A stretch of 11,492 bases of DNA from Candidatus Solibacter sp. (lineage in GTDB: Bacteria > Acidobacteriota > Terriglobia > Bryobacterales > Bryobacteraceae). The translations under genes were made by a program, and so were the position numbers. Below, one piece after another: positions 1 through 7,257 of the stretch (positions are counted from its first letter, which is position 1; each line of letters begins with the position of its first letter). The notes beneath the pieces were generated by a model, which was not told the DNA's origin, did not search any database, and was given only the letters and a program-made list of their open reading frames with translations. Location of the stretch: contig JADGNT010000074.1 of the NCBI GenBank assembly GCA_017883345.1, positions 1-11,492 of the forward strand. Reading direction: 5' to 3'.

Positions 1-1
1 G

Positions 2-175
2 TCCTGGCAGAACGGTTTCGACCTGGCCCCCGACCGCGCCCTCGTCACCCGTCGCCAGCTCATGGAACGCGCCGTTGCCGATGACATGCACCTGATGGCG
101 TTTCACTTCCCGTTCCCTTCCATCGGCCGTGTTACCGCCAAAAACGGTGGGTGGCTGTGGACGCCCGGCTGGTAA
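2..175 (+). CDS. MBL-fold metallo-hydrolase, C-terminal end (partial)
   Basis: The open frame enters from the left edge and stops at TAA 173-175, giving about 57 residues. The tail reads like the C-terminus of a metallo-beta-lactamase-fold hydrolase: a 'TRRQLMERAVADDMHLMAFH' stretch, then 'FPFPSIGRV' and a final Trp-rich 'GGWLWTPGW'. In that family the late His in 'FHFPFPSIG' is commonly part of the C-terminal strand that closes the metal site. The metal-binding HxHxDH motif would lie upstream, outside the window, so the substrate cannot be inferred. The gene ends only 10 bases before the preferred start of the GH27 gene, so the two are probably co-transcribed. The family call rests on the C-terminal pattern alone. 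Confidence 0.6.
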   Translation, partial: SWQNGFDLAPDRALVTRRQLMERAVADDMHLMAFHFPFPSIGRVTAKNGGWLWTPGW

Positions 176-185
176 CCTAGACAGT

Positions 186-1451
186 ATGGAAACCGGATGG
201 GTTTTGCTGCTCGCCTCTCTCGCCGCCTCTGCCGCCGAGCCACCCGCCTTTACCCCGCCCATGGGCTGGAACAGTTGGGATTCCTACGGCACCAGCGTCA
301 CCGAAGCCGAGGTCAAAGCCAACGCCGACTACATGGCGGCCAAACTGAAGCCTCACGGCTGGCAGTATGTGGTGGTCGATATTCAGTGGTCGGACCCCTT
401 GGCCAAACCGCATGGCTACCGGCCGAACGCCGAACTGGCCATGGACGAATACGGCCGCCTCATCCCCGCCGCCAACCGTTTCCCTTCAGGCTTTAAAGCG
501 CTCGCCGATTACCTCCACGGCAAAGGCCTCAAGTTCGGCATTCACATCATGCGCGGCATCCCGCGCCGCGCCGTGGCCGCCAACCTGCCCGTCTTCGACA
601 GCAGGGCGCGCGCCGCCGAAATCGCCGATCCCAAATCCATCTGCCGCTGGAATACCGACATGTACGGCATCGATATGTCCAAGCAGGGCGCCCAGGACTA
701 CTACGATTCCATCCTCCAGCTCTATGCCTCGTGGGGCGTCGATTACATCAAGTGCGACGATATCGCCATTCCCTTCCACGGCGACGAAATCGCCGCCTTG
801 CACAAAGCCATCGGCAAGACGGGGCGCGCCATGGTGCTCAGCCTCTCGCCGGGCCCCGCCGATCTCGCCAAAGCCGATTTCTACTCCGCCAATGCGAACC
901 TCTGGCGCATCTCCGACGATTTCTGGGATCTCTGGCGCGACCTCCGCAAGAGTTTCGACCTGCTCGAAAAGTGGAGCCCGTACGCCAAACCCGGCGCCTG
1001 GCCCGATGCCGACATGCTCCCCCTCGGCCGCATCGGCATCCGCGCCGAACGCGGCGACGACCGCCCCACGCGCTTCACCCACGATGAGCAGCGCACCCTG
1101 ATTACGCTATGGTCGATCGCCCGCAGCCCCCTGATGTTCGGCGGCGATCTCCCCAGCAACGACGCCTTCACCGAAGCGCTGCTCACCAACGATGAAGTCC
1201 TGGCCGCCAACCAAAAGGGCGCCGGCGCGCGCAAGCTCTCGCAAGACGGCGATGCCGTAATCTGGACGTCCACCGTCGCAGGAGCCGCGGGCAAGCAGTA
1301 CCTGGCGGTCTTCAATATCGGCGAGCAAGCGCGGGAGATCGCGATCCCCGCGTCCGGCCCACTCCGCGACGTGTGGGAGAAGAAAGACGTGGGCGCGTTG
1401 CAGTCCGTGAAGCTGCCCCCACATGCCTCCGCCATGTACCGCGTGAAGTAG
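186..1451 (+). CDS. Secreted GH27 alpha-galactosidase-like glycoside hydrolase
   Basis: This 421-residue protein should hydrolyse terminal alpha-galactosides (or alpha-N-acetylgalactosaminides) outside the cytoplasm. Residues 1-17 form a short hydrophobic leader ending 'AASAA'. The (beta/alpha)8 barrel opens with the GH27 hallmark 'TPPMGWNSWDSY' at 23-34. The nucleophile is expected at Asp191 in 'DYIKCDD' and the acid/base at Asp245 in 'WRISDDFWD', by alignment to the rice enzyme's 'WRTTGDI' segment. The C-terminal 80 or so residues look like the usual beta-sandwich. The frame stays open to a GTG at 129, but that start overlaps the upstream gene by 47 bases. ATG 186 puts the leader at the N-terminus and leaves a 10-base gap. 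No clear Shine-Dalgarno precedes it and the leader lacks a basic n-region, so the start is not certain. The exact sugar specificity cannot be read from the sequence. Confidence 0.9.
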   Translation: METGWVLLLASLAASAAEPPAFTPPMGWNSWDSYGTSVTEAEVKANADYMAAKLKPHGWQYVVVDIQWSDPLAKPHGYRPNAELAMDEYGRLIPAANRFPSGFKALADYLHGKGLKFGIHIMRGIPRRAVAANLPVFDSRARAAEIADPKSICRWNTDMYGIDMSKQGAQDYYDSILQLYASWGVDYIKCDDIAIPFHGDEIAALHKAIGKTGRAMVLSLSPGPADLAKADFYSANANLWRISDDFWDLWRDLRKSFDLLEKWSPYAKPGAWPDADMLPLGRIGIRAERGDDRPTRFTHDEQRTLITLWSIARSPLMFGGDLPSNDAFTEALLTNDEVLAANQKGAGARKLSQDGDAVIWTSTVAGAAGKQYLAVFNIGEQAREIAIPASGPLRDVWEKKDVGALQSVKLPPHASAMYRVK

Positions 1452-1547
1452 TGGCGTAGGGCTCGCGCTGTGAATTAGGGCATGTTCTATCTTTCGCAAT
1501 GGGCGTGACGCGGCCATGTGCGTGCGCCGCGTTCGAACAGGGAGCAA

Positions 1548-1568
1548 AACCTCCGTCTTTCGGGGGTT
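1548..1568. terminator. Hairpin in the convergent gap, possible weak terminator
   Basis: The gap 1452-1598 separates two converging genes. It contains AACCTCC (1548-1554) facing GGGGGTT (1562-1568) with a 7-base loop. This gives a 7-bp stem with one G.U pair when read on the + strand, or one C-A mismatch on the - strand. On the - strand the stem runs into TTTTG, a weak U-tract. A second, smaller pairing, CGCGG with CCGCG, spans about 1510-1531. The position suits termination of the minus-strand pseudopilin transcript, but the U-tract is too poor to be sure. No gene or recognisable RNA family was seen in this gap. Confidence 0.3.
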
Positions 1569-1598
1569 CGCGGACCATAGCAAAAGCTCGCTACGAAT

Positions 1599-2045
1599 CT
1601 AATTGTAAAGGCCCAGGGGAACGGACACCAGAATCGGCGCTCCGGTATACCTCCTGGCAAGGAATGGCGAAAAAGACTGGAAGGAATAACCGGAGATCTG
1701 AACGACCAGACGATAGTTGTCCGTTCCTTCATCTGGCGCGGACACATTCACCATCGCCGGCGTCAGTCCGAAGGAGGGTGCGGTTCCATCCGTCGGCGCG
1801 ATTGGATGAGAATACAGCGCCATGTTTGTGATCGCCAGGCTATTCGACGGATCGGTGACAGCACCCCACCTTGCCGCGGAACGCGCACGCTCGACGACCG
1901 CCTGCTGGCAAAACAAGAATTGCCCGAAATCCAATATGCCGATCAGGATCAGGAAAAAGATGAGAGAGATGAGTGCCAGCTCCACCAGGACACTGCCACT
2001 GGTGGTCTGACGCCGCGAACTGTTGCCGATCGCGATGTCCGTCAC
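1599..2045 (-). CDS. TadE-like pseudopilin (second of two)
   Basis: A 148-residue minor pseudopilin of the TadE type, which should sit in the inner membrane or in a Flp/Tad pilus. The N-terminus carries the family signature 'GSVLVELALISLIFF', with the conserved Glu at residue 22 at the start of a single membrane helix (about 19-40). It is followed by 'QQAVVERARSAARWGAV', the amphipathic helix usual in TadE proteins. The frame is open to a TTG at 2057, but the GTG at 2045 is preferred. It overlaps the upstream stop in a GTGA arrangement, matching the ATGA overlap one gene earlier, and it puts the Glu at the same residue number as in its paralogue. A weak GGA lies 7 bases upstream. Translation is probably coupled to the preceding gene. 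Its partner is probably the adjacent TadE-like protein. Confidence 0.85.
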   Translation of the reverse strand: MTDIAIGNSSRRQTTSGSVLVELALISLIFFLILIGILDFGQFLFCQQAVVERARSAARWGAVTDPSNSLAITNMALYSHPIAPTDGTAPSFGLTPAMVNVSAPDEGTDNYRLVVQISGYSFQSFSPFLARRYTGAPILVSVPLGLYN

Positions 2046-2509
2046 AAGGGTGTCCAAATGCCCTGATACGGGTAGGTTACCCGGGGCTTGTTGCTCAGCG
2101 TAGTCCTCCTGAAAACCGAATCAATGATATAGCCGCTGATCGAAACCGTCATGGCGCTGGGTACGCCATTGGTGAACGTTACAGTCAGGCTGACATTGCC
2201 AGGCGTAATGCCGCGCACGACCGGAGATGTGCCGGCAGTAGGACTCCCGTACAGCGTCATGTTATGCACGCCCGCCAAAAATGCGGTGGACGGTGCAATG
2301 GTAGGCGAATCGTAGGGTATTAGCGATGCGAACCTGGCGCCCTGAGCCACGGCGCTTTGTAGTCGATTGTATTGGAGGAATGTGTAGCCGAACTCAAATG
2401 TTCCCGCGAACATCGCGAAGAGTACGCCCGACCCCAGCGCAAACTCGATGATGGCAGTTCCCGCGCGACTGCGCGGCAGGCTCGGTCTTTTGCTCATCGG
2501 GTTATTCAT
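2042..2509 (-). CDS. TadE-like pseudopilin (first of two)
   Basis: A 155-residue TadE-family protein. After a basic leader ('MSKRPSLPRSR') comes 'AGTAIIEFALGSGVLF', with the conserved Glu22 in the EFAL signature and one membrane helix at about 17-42. 'QYNRLQSAVAQGARFASL' then gives the typical post-helix segment. The rest is a beta-rich extracytoplasmic domain with no recognisable catalytic motif. Its ATG (2507-2509) overlaps the upstream gene's TGA as ATGA, and its own stop overlaps the next gene as GTGA, so the three pseudopilin genes form a tightly coupled unit. ATG 2497 is an alternative start but would lose the overlap. Proteins of this type are minor pilins or assembly factors of Flp/Tad pili. 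None of the ATPase or platform genes (tadA, tadB, tadC) lies nearby. Confidence 0.87.
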   Translation of the reverse strand: MNNPMSKRPSLPRSRAGTAIIEFALGSGVLFAMFAGTFEFGYTFLQYNRLQSAVAQGARFASLIPYDSPTIAPSTAFLAGVHNMTLYGSPTAGTSPVVRGITPGNVSLTVTFTNGVPSAMTVSISGYIIDSVFRRTTLSNKPRVTYPYQGIWTPL

Positions 2510-3663
2510 TGAACTAACCGCACCGCGGATGCACCGGTAGTACCACCTGCCCCCGGGCCAATGCCTCCAATGTTGTACGGCCCCGCGTAGATGGCACAGT
2601 AGGGATCGTTACCGTTGGTCTTCTTAACGTAGTAATCGCTTGGCGAACCGTTTGTTAGAAGCAGGAACATCCCGTAGCCAGTTACGTTGGTGTGAGTGGG
2701 GTCGATGGGGTCCACAATATTCACCGGGATCAGCCGTCTACCGTTGTGAACCGAGCTGGCCAGGTAAGCCGTAACGGTGCTGTCGGAGATATCGGTGTCC
2801 TGGTTGGCGCGCTGGTCCAAATACCCGGCTTCGGATGCCTTGTTTCCGTTGCTGAGAAAAGGGTAAATGTTGGTACCCACGGCCACCGGTTCTAATTGAA
2901 CGAGATCCAGAACCTCAGCCGCGATCAGGCTGTTTGACCCTCCTCCCCAAAATCCGTCAATACTGGCAGCCCAGTTGGAGACGACGGCGATCAGTGTAGC
3001 TTCGCTATCGCCCGAGCAGGGCGGCGAATTGAAGCACTTTTCCGGTGTGTTGGGTGAGATGGTGCCGCAATAGGCCCGTGTATTGTTGTATTGCGGCCAC
3101 TGGATGTCGTAGGAATTCCCGACGACCAGCCCAAAGCTCGGTCCAGTTGTGTTGGTGCTGACCGCGGTGTACGGAGCCACACCTCGCTTGAACGAGGTGA
3201 TTGCAATCTGGCCGGCGGCGGCGCTCGAAACTAGACTGAACGTGCTCTTCGCTACCACCAACGGAAGAAAGTACAACGCCACCGGAACGGTAGCTGTGAC
3301 ACGAGCATATCTGTATCCCGTCGCGGGATTCGGACTGGCGACCCATGGCCCGGCGGCCGCTGTGGAGAATGTGGCCGAGGAAATGCTGATGCTGGTTGTG
3401 CCGAAATTCCAGTGGTTTGCCGAAGCAGTAACGGCCGCGTGGGCTCGGGCGATGCCAGTGGTTGTACCGTCCAGCGCCAGCGCTGCCGCGAGCGCCGCGG
3501 AATCGCAGTAGGCTTGTGTCTCATTCTTGGCGATGAACATTCGGCCAACGTCCACGGCCAATCCGACGACGGCAAAAACACCCACCGCGGCCAGGGCCAT
3601 AGTCACCAGCACGAAACCGCGCTGCCGGCCAGGACGGCGGGAACGCGATGCGTCCGTTGCCAT
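2506..3663 (-). CDS. TadG-like pilus assembly / pseudopilin protein
   Basis: A 385-residue protein with a basic N-terminus, then 'QRGFVLVTMALAAVGVFAVVGLAVDVGRMF', a single membrane helix at about 17-39 that ends in the 'AVDVGR' motif of Tad-secretion (TadG/DUF2134-type) proteins. 'KNETQAYCDSAALAAALAL' follows, the conserved segment predicted to be helical. The remaining 300 residues are Ser/Thr/Gly/Asn-rich and extracytoplasmic, with a Cys-containing stretch ('AYCGTISPNTPEKCFNSPPC') that could hold disulphides. I see no clear VWA MIDAS motif. The frame is open to a TTG at 3684, but ATG 3663 is chosen because GAGGGGG sits 7 bases before it. This is the first gene of the three-gene pseudopilin unit. 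It lies 168 bases downstream of hypD on the same strand, so read-through from hypDE is possible but unproven. Confidence 0.82.
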   Translation of the reverse strand: MATDASRSRRPGRQRGFVLVTMALAAVGVFAVVGLAVDVGRMFIAKNETQAYCDSAALAAALALDGTTTGIARAHAAVTASANHWNFGTTSISISSATFSTAAAGPWVASPNPATGYRYARVTATVPVALYFLPLVVAKSTFSLVSSAAAGQIAITSFKRGVAPYTAVSTNTTGPSFGLVVGNSYDIQWPQYNNTRAYCGTISPNTPEKCFNSPPCSGDSEATLIAVVSNWAASIDGFWGGGSNSLIAAEVLDLVQLEPVAVGTNIYPFLSNGNKASEAGYLDQRANQDTDISDSTVTAYLASSVHNGRRLIPVNIVDPIDPTHTNVTGYGMFLLLTNGSPSDYYVKKTNGNDPYCAIYAGPYNIGGIGPGAGGTTGASAVRLVQ

Positions 3664-3783
3664 TGCTGCGCCCCCTCGATTCAATAGACCATGAAAGCTG
3701 GGACGCAGGAATGGTGCGGCTCATGTACGCTCACCGGTAAAGACACCTAAATCGTGGAGGGAAAACACCGTGTCGCGCAGGCT

Positions 3784-3831
3784 GGACGGCGTGAAGACCG
3801 CGCATCCCGTCTCCGCGGTGAAGACCCGTCC
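3784..3831 (-). terminator. Two-tier hairpin directly after the hypD stop
   Basis: On the minus strand the base next to the hypD TGA starts a nested inverted repeat. An outer 6-bp arm pair GGACGG/CCGTCC sits at the ends. An inner 6-bp pair ACCGCG/CGCGGT (3797-3802 and 3814-3819) closes an 11-base loop. The unpaired strands between the tiers both contain GTCTTCAC-type sequence, so GTGAAGACC (+ strand) occurs twice, at 3791-3799 and 3819-3827. No U-tract follows immediately, so this may be a transcript 3'-end stabiliser or attenuator rather than a classical terminator. It separates hypD from the pseudopilin genes. The remaining gap to 3664 shows no convincing promoter. Confidence 0.35.
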
Positions 3832-6192
3832 TCAAAACCCCGCCTGCTCCGTCCGCGCAATGATCTCCCCCTGTAGTGCCGGCGTCAAATCGCAGAAGTA
3901 GTCGCTGTACCCCGCCACCCTGACGATCAGATCGCGATGCTTCTGGGGCTCGCGCTGCGCTTCCCGCAAGGTTTCCGCGGTCACGATGTTGAACTGTATG
4001 TGGTGCCCGTCGAGCTTGAAGTACGACCGCACAAGCTGCGCCAGATGCTCCAACCCGCTCTCCCCTTCCACCAACCGCGGCGAGAACTTCTGGTTGAGCA
4101 ATGTCCCTCCCGTGCGCGCGTGATCCAGCTTCGCCGCCGATCGGATCACCGCCGTCGGCCCATTCCGGTCTACCCCCTGCGTGGGAGAAATGCCGTCGCT
4201 GAGCGGTTCCCACGCGCGCCGTCCATCCGGCGTGGCCCCGGTCACCGACCCGAAATACACATGGCACGTGGTCGACAGATAATTGACGCGATAGACGCCG
4301 CCCTTGGTGTTGGGGCGCCCGTCGATCTCGTCGTGGAAGGCGTCGAACACCGCCCGCAGGATGCCGTCGGCGTAGGCGTCGTCGTTGCCGTATTTCGGCG
4401 TCTTGTTCCACAACTGAAGGCGCAGCTTCTCGTAGCCGGCAAAATCGGCGTCCAGCGCCGCGAGCAGCTCGTCCATGCTGGCCGTCCCCCGGTCGAACAC
4501 GTGAAAGCGGATGGCCGACAGGCTGTCCGTCACCGAGCCCGGCGATGTCCCCATGATGTACGTGGTGTTGTAGCGCGGCCCGCCATCGTTGTAATCCCGC
4601 CCGTTGGCGATGCAATCCTCCACCAGGAGCGAGAGGAACGGCGCCGGCATATATCGCGCGTACAGCCGCTCGATCACGTTGTTGCCGCGAACCTTGATCT
4701 CAATGAAGTGGCGCAACTGCCGGCGGAACGCCTCGAACAGCTCGTCGTAAGAGCCGAACTCGCGCGGATCGCCGGTAACGATCCCGATCTGCTTCCCGGT
4801 GCGCCGGTCGCGCCCGTTGGCGAGCGTAATCTCCAGAACCTTCGCCGTATTGAAGTAGCCCGTCAGGATGTAGGCTTCCTTGCCGAACGCCCCCGTCTCC
4901 ACGCACCCGCTGATGCCGCCCGCGCGCGCGTCTTCGATCGACTTGCCCTGCCGCAGCAATTCCTCCACCACCATATCGGCATTGAAGATGGAGGGCTGCC
5001 CCCAGCCTTGGCGCACGATTTCGAGGCCGCGCTTCAGAAACCGGTCGGGACTCTTCTTGCTCAACTGGAGGTTCGACGAAGGCTGCAAGAGCCGCATCTC
5101 GTCGATCACGTCCAGAATCAGCCAGGTCACCTCGCCGACCCCATCCGTGCCATCGCTCTTGAGGCCGCCCGTATTGATGTTGCAGAAGTCCGTGTAGGTG
5201 CCGCTCTCCGCCGCCGTGACGCCCACCTTGGGCGGCGCCGGCTGATTGTTGAACTTCACCCAGAAGCACTCCAGCAGCTCCCGCGCCGCTTCCCGGTCCA
5301 GCGTGCCGCCGGCCAGCCCATGCTCGTAAAACGGCGCCAGGTGCTGGTCCAGACGTCCCGGGCTGAAGGAATCCCAGGTGTTGAGCTCGGTGATCACACC
5401 CAGGTGGACGAACCAGTAAGCTTGCAGCGCTTCGTGGAAATCGCGCGGCGCGTGCGCCGGCACGTGGCGGCAGACTTCGGCGATGCGCCGCAACTCCGCC
5501 TTGCGCTCCGCCCGAGGTTCCTCGTCCGCCATGCGCAGCGCCAGGTCGGCGTGCCGCTCGGCGAAGCGTATCACCGCGCCCGCCGCAATCCGCATGGCCT
5601 TCAACTCCTGCTGCTTGTCCCACGCCCGCGCGTCGCCGTTCCAGTCCAGACGCCCCAGCGCGGCATCGATATCCGCCTGAAGCTCCAGCAGGCCCTGGCG
5701 ATAAATCACGTCGCCCAGCACCGTGTGTCCCGGCGCGCGCTGCTCCATGAACTCGGTGAAAACTCCGGCGGCGTAGGCGTCCTTCCACTCGGGCGTCATC
5801 TCCGCGAAGATGCGGTCGCGCATCGAGCCGCCCTGCCAGTAGGGAATGACCTCCTCCGCCTGTATGCGCCGCGCCTCATCGCTCACCGTGTAAGAGATCT
5901 TCTCGCGCGTGTGCAGGATCTCCAGGTCTTCCATGCTGTGGCAGCAAAGCTCCGGATACGAGGGCGTGCCCTTGGGCGCCGGCCCCCGTTCGCCCACGAT
6001 TAACTCCTCGCTGCCGATGTAGATCGTCTTGCGCTCCATCAGGTAGACCAGCGAGCGCGCGCGGCGCACCGGTATGGAGAGCGCCGCGTCAGAGGTGCGG
6101 TAGAACTCGGTCAACAGCCGGGCGCGTTCCAGGGAGAGCCACGGCTTGGTTTCCAGGCTGCCGGCGCGTAGACGCGCCACTCGCTCCGTCAT
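3832..6192 (-). CDS. hypD: trans-4-hydroxy-L-proline dehydratase (glycyl radical enzyme)
   Basis: A 786-residue cytoplasmic glycyl radical enzyme predicted to dehydrate trans-4-hydroxy-L-proline to (S)-1-pyrroline-5-carboxylate. Compared from memory with Clostridioides difficile HypD, it is similar end to end with a constant offset of about four residues. The thiyl-radical Cys is C430 and its partner is E432 in 'SGCVETGAFGKEAY'. The glycyl radical site is G761 in 'IVRVAGYSD'. The substrate-pocket residues H156 ('APGHTV'), F148 and D274 ('NTWDSF') are all present. 'PTYPE'-like and 'CCHSMEDLE' motifs near the N-terminus are also HypD-like. These features set it apart from pyruvate formate-lyase, CutC and glycerol dehydratase. 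The frame is open far upstream to 6660, but ATG 6192 has AAGGAG six bases before it and gives the family length. It starts 11 bases after the activase stop, so the two genes form an operon. The enzyme is oxygen-sensitive. Confidence 0.93.
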   Translation of the reverse strand: MTERVARLRAGSLETKPWLSLERARLLTEFYRTSDAALSIPVRRARSLVYLMERKTIYIGSEELIVGERGPAPKGTPSYPELCCHSMEDLEILHTREKISYTVSDEARRIQAEEVIPYWQGGSMRDRIFAEMTPEWKDAYAAGVFTEFMEQRAPGHTVLGDVIYRQGLLELQADIDAALGRLDWNGDARAWDKQQELKAMRIAAGAVIRFAERHADLALRMADEEPRAERKAELRRIAEVCRHVPAHAPRDFHEALQAYWFVHLGVITELNTWDSFSPGRLDQHLAPFYEHGLAGGTLDREAARELLECFWVKFNNQPAPPKVGVTAAESGTYTDFCNINTGGLKSDGTDGVGEVTWLILDVIDEMRLLQPSSNLQLSKKSPDRFLKRGLEIVRQGWGQPSIFNADMVVEELLRQGKSIEDARAGGISGCVETGAFGKEAYILTGYFNTAKVLEITLANGRDRRTGKQIGIVTGDPREFGSYDELFEAFRRQLRHFIEIKVRGNNVIERLYARYMPAPFLSLLVEDCIANGRDYNDGGPRYNTTYIMGTSPGSVTDSLSAIRFHVFDRGTASMDELLAALDADFAGYEKLRLQLWNKTPKYGNDDAYADGILRAVFDAFHDEIDGRPNTKGGVYRVNYLSTTCHVYFGSVTGATPDGRRAWEPLSDGISPTQGVDRNGPTAVIRSAAKLDHARTGGTLLNQKFSPRLVEGESGLEHLAQLVRSYFKLDGHHIQFNIVTAETLREAQREPQKHRDLIVRVAGYSDYFCDLTPALQGEIIARTEQAGF

Positions 6193-6202
6193 AAGACGCT
6201 CC
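6193..6202 (-). promoter_or_regulatory. Strong ribosome binding site of hypD
   Basis: Reading the minus strand, GAAGGAG is followed by CGTCTT and then the ATG at 6192. The site begins within the TGA stop of the activase gene, so ribosomes ending the activase are already at the hypD site. It decides the start against the much longer open frame that runs into the activase gene. Confidence 0.75.
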
Positions 6203-6203
6203 T

Positions 6204-7136
6204 TCAACCGGCGATCTTCACCGGAATTCCCACAGCTTCCATCTCCGCCGCGATCGCGGCCATCGCGGCGGCCGGCGGCGGCGCCGTCCGCTCCAGGCGG
6301 TATTCGCGCCCCAGCCGCTGGTATTTCTCCGCGCCGGCGCGATGGTAGGGCAGCAGATCGACCCGCGTCAAACCGAGCGGCGCCAGATAGTCGCAGGCCG
6401 CGCGCACATCGGTGGCGCCATCGTTGACGCCGGGCACTACCGGAATGCGCACCGTCACCGGCCGGCCCGCCGCCACCAGCGCTTCCAGGTTCTCCAGGAT
6501 ATTGCGATTGGGCCCGCCCGTGTACTGCCGGTGGCGCGCCGGGTCGAGGATCTTGAGATCGTAGAGGATCAGATCGGCCAGCCCCCCAATGCGCAGCACG
6601 CTCTCCCGCGCCGCCGCCCCGCAGGTCTCGATGGTGGTGTGGATGCGGCGTGCGCGGCACGCGTGCAGCAGCGCTTCCAGCAATTCCGGCTGTGCGAACG
6701 GCTCGCCGCCGGTGAAGGTGACGCCGCCCCCGGATTCATCGAAGAACACCACATCGCGCTCGATTTCCGCCACGATTTCCGTCACCGTCATGGTCCGTCC
6801 GGCCACGGAGCGCGCTTCCGCCCCGCAGGCGGCTGTGCAGGCGGCGGCGCAGGTGGCGCAGAGCTGGCCATCGCCGGTCACGGTCATGCGCTCGCCCGTG
6901 CGCTCAATCGCGCCGTGCGGGCAGATGGCCGCGCAATCGCCGCACAAACGGCAGCGGTCCACGGAGTAAAGCACCTCGGGAGAGAAACTCTGGCTTTCCG
7001 GATTGTGACACCACCAGCAGGACAGTGGGCAGCCCTTGAAAAACACCGCTGTGCGGATGCCGGGCCCGTCGTGCAGCGAAAACCGCATGATATGGAAGAT
7101 CACGCCGGAGGCTTCGGTATGGCCATTCGAGAGCAC
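6204..7136 (-). CDS. hypE: Glycyl radical enzyme activase for HypD (radical SAM)
   Basis: A 310-residue radical SAM enzyme that should use S-adenosylmethionine and a [4Fe-4S] cluster to abstract hydrogen from G761 of HypD. The radical SAM cluster is bound by C36, C40 and C43 in 'KGCPLSCWWC', after the activase hallmark 'SLHDGPGIRT' at 20-29. A ferredoxin-like insert carries two more cluster motifs: C62/C65/C68/C72 ('CRLCGDCAAIC') and C93/C96/C100/C104. 'VTFTGGEP' at 139-146 is the SAM-binding GGE segment. The start is GTG 7136, with AGAGG four bases upstream. GTG at residue 12 and ATG at residue 17 are alternatives, but residue 17 would crowd the HDGPG motif. It is the first gene of the operon and hypD follows. 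The family is certain, and HypD as partner is inferred from the operon. Confidence 0.92.
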   Translation of the reverse strand: MLSNGHTEASGVIFHIMRFSLHDGPGIRTAVFFKGCPLSCWWCHNPESQSFSPEVLYSVDRCRLCGDCAAICPHGAIERTGERMTVTGDGQLCATCAAACTAACGAEARSVAGRTMTVTEIVAEIERDVVFFDESGGGVTFTGGEPFAQPELLEALLHACRARRIHTTIETCGAAARESVLRIGGLADLILYDLKILDPARHRQYTGGPNRNILENLEALVAAGRPVTVRIPVVPGVNDGATDVRAACDYLAPLGLTRVDLLPYHRAGAEKYQRLGREYRLERTAPPPAAAMAAIAAEMEAVGIPVKIAG

Positions 7137-7185
7137 AGGACCTCTAAGTCTGTAAATACGGTATCATGCTGCTTGCCATGGTGGG

Positions 7186-7203
7186 GCGGACCGCCCGGTC
7201 CGC
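7186..7203. repeat. Perfect 7-bp stem-loop beside the 28-bp repeat
   Basis: GCGGACC (7186-7192) and GGTCCGC (7197-7203) form a perfect inverted repeat around a GCCC loop. Its right arm overlaps the first eight bases of the 28-bp repeat. The copy near 9600 lacks this left arm, so the hairpin is specific to this site. It lies about 50 bases upstream of the hypE start and about 150 bases upstream of the SPOR gene. It could be an operator or part of a larger dispersed element. Confidence 0.6.
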
Positions 7204-7223
7204 GGGTGCTTAAACGTTTTCGG
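7196..7223 (+). repeat. 28-bp repeat, copy 1 (core GTGCTTAAACGTTTTC)
   Basis: This stretch matches the reverse complement of 9592-9619 at 27 of 28 positions, with the last 23 bases identical. The only difference is C7200 against A on the other copy. The centre contains the palindrome AAACGTTT. This copy lies between hypE (-) and the SPOR gene (+), points toward the SPOR gene and ends 131 bases before its ATG. Confidence 0.9.
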
Positions 7224-7257
7224 ACACACGACGAAAATGGGGCGTATCCTGCCAGGG

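Noticed and set aside
1541..1600. Possible c-di-GMP (GEMM) riboswitch: GCAAAACC hairpin segment
   Set aside because: The GCAAA-ACC start is suggestive, but the GGGACGCAAAGCC half and the tetraloop receptor are missing, and no gene start follows on that strand.
3937..6003. Long plus-strand open frame of 688 codons
   Set aside because: It lies antisense to hypD, is Arg/Pro/Val-rich in the way high-GC shadow frames are, and has no recognisable motif, while hypD is supported residue by residue.
6193..6660. N-terminal extension of the hypD frame into the activase gene
   Set aside because: The extra residues are low-complexity Gly/Ala/Arg translated from the activase gene in another frame. HypD length and the AAGGAG site place the start at 6192.
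7156..7164. ATAC-G-GTAT palindrome upstream of hypE as an operator
   Set aside because: It is only four bases per arm, does not match FNR or another known oxygen-regulator site, and could occur by chance.
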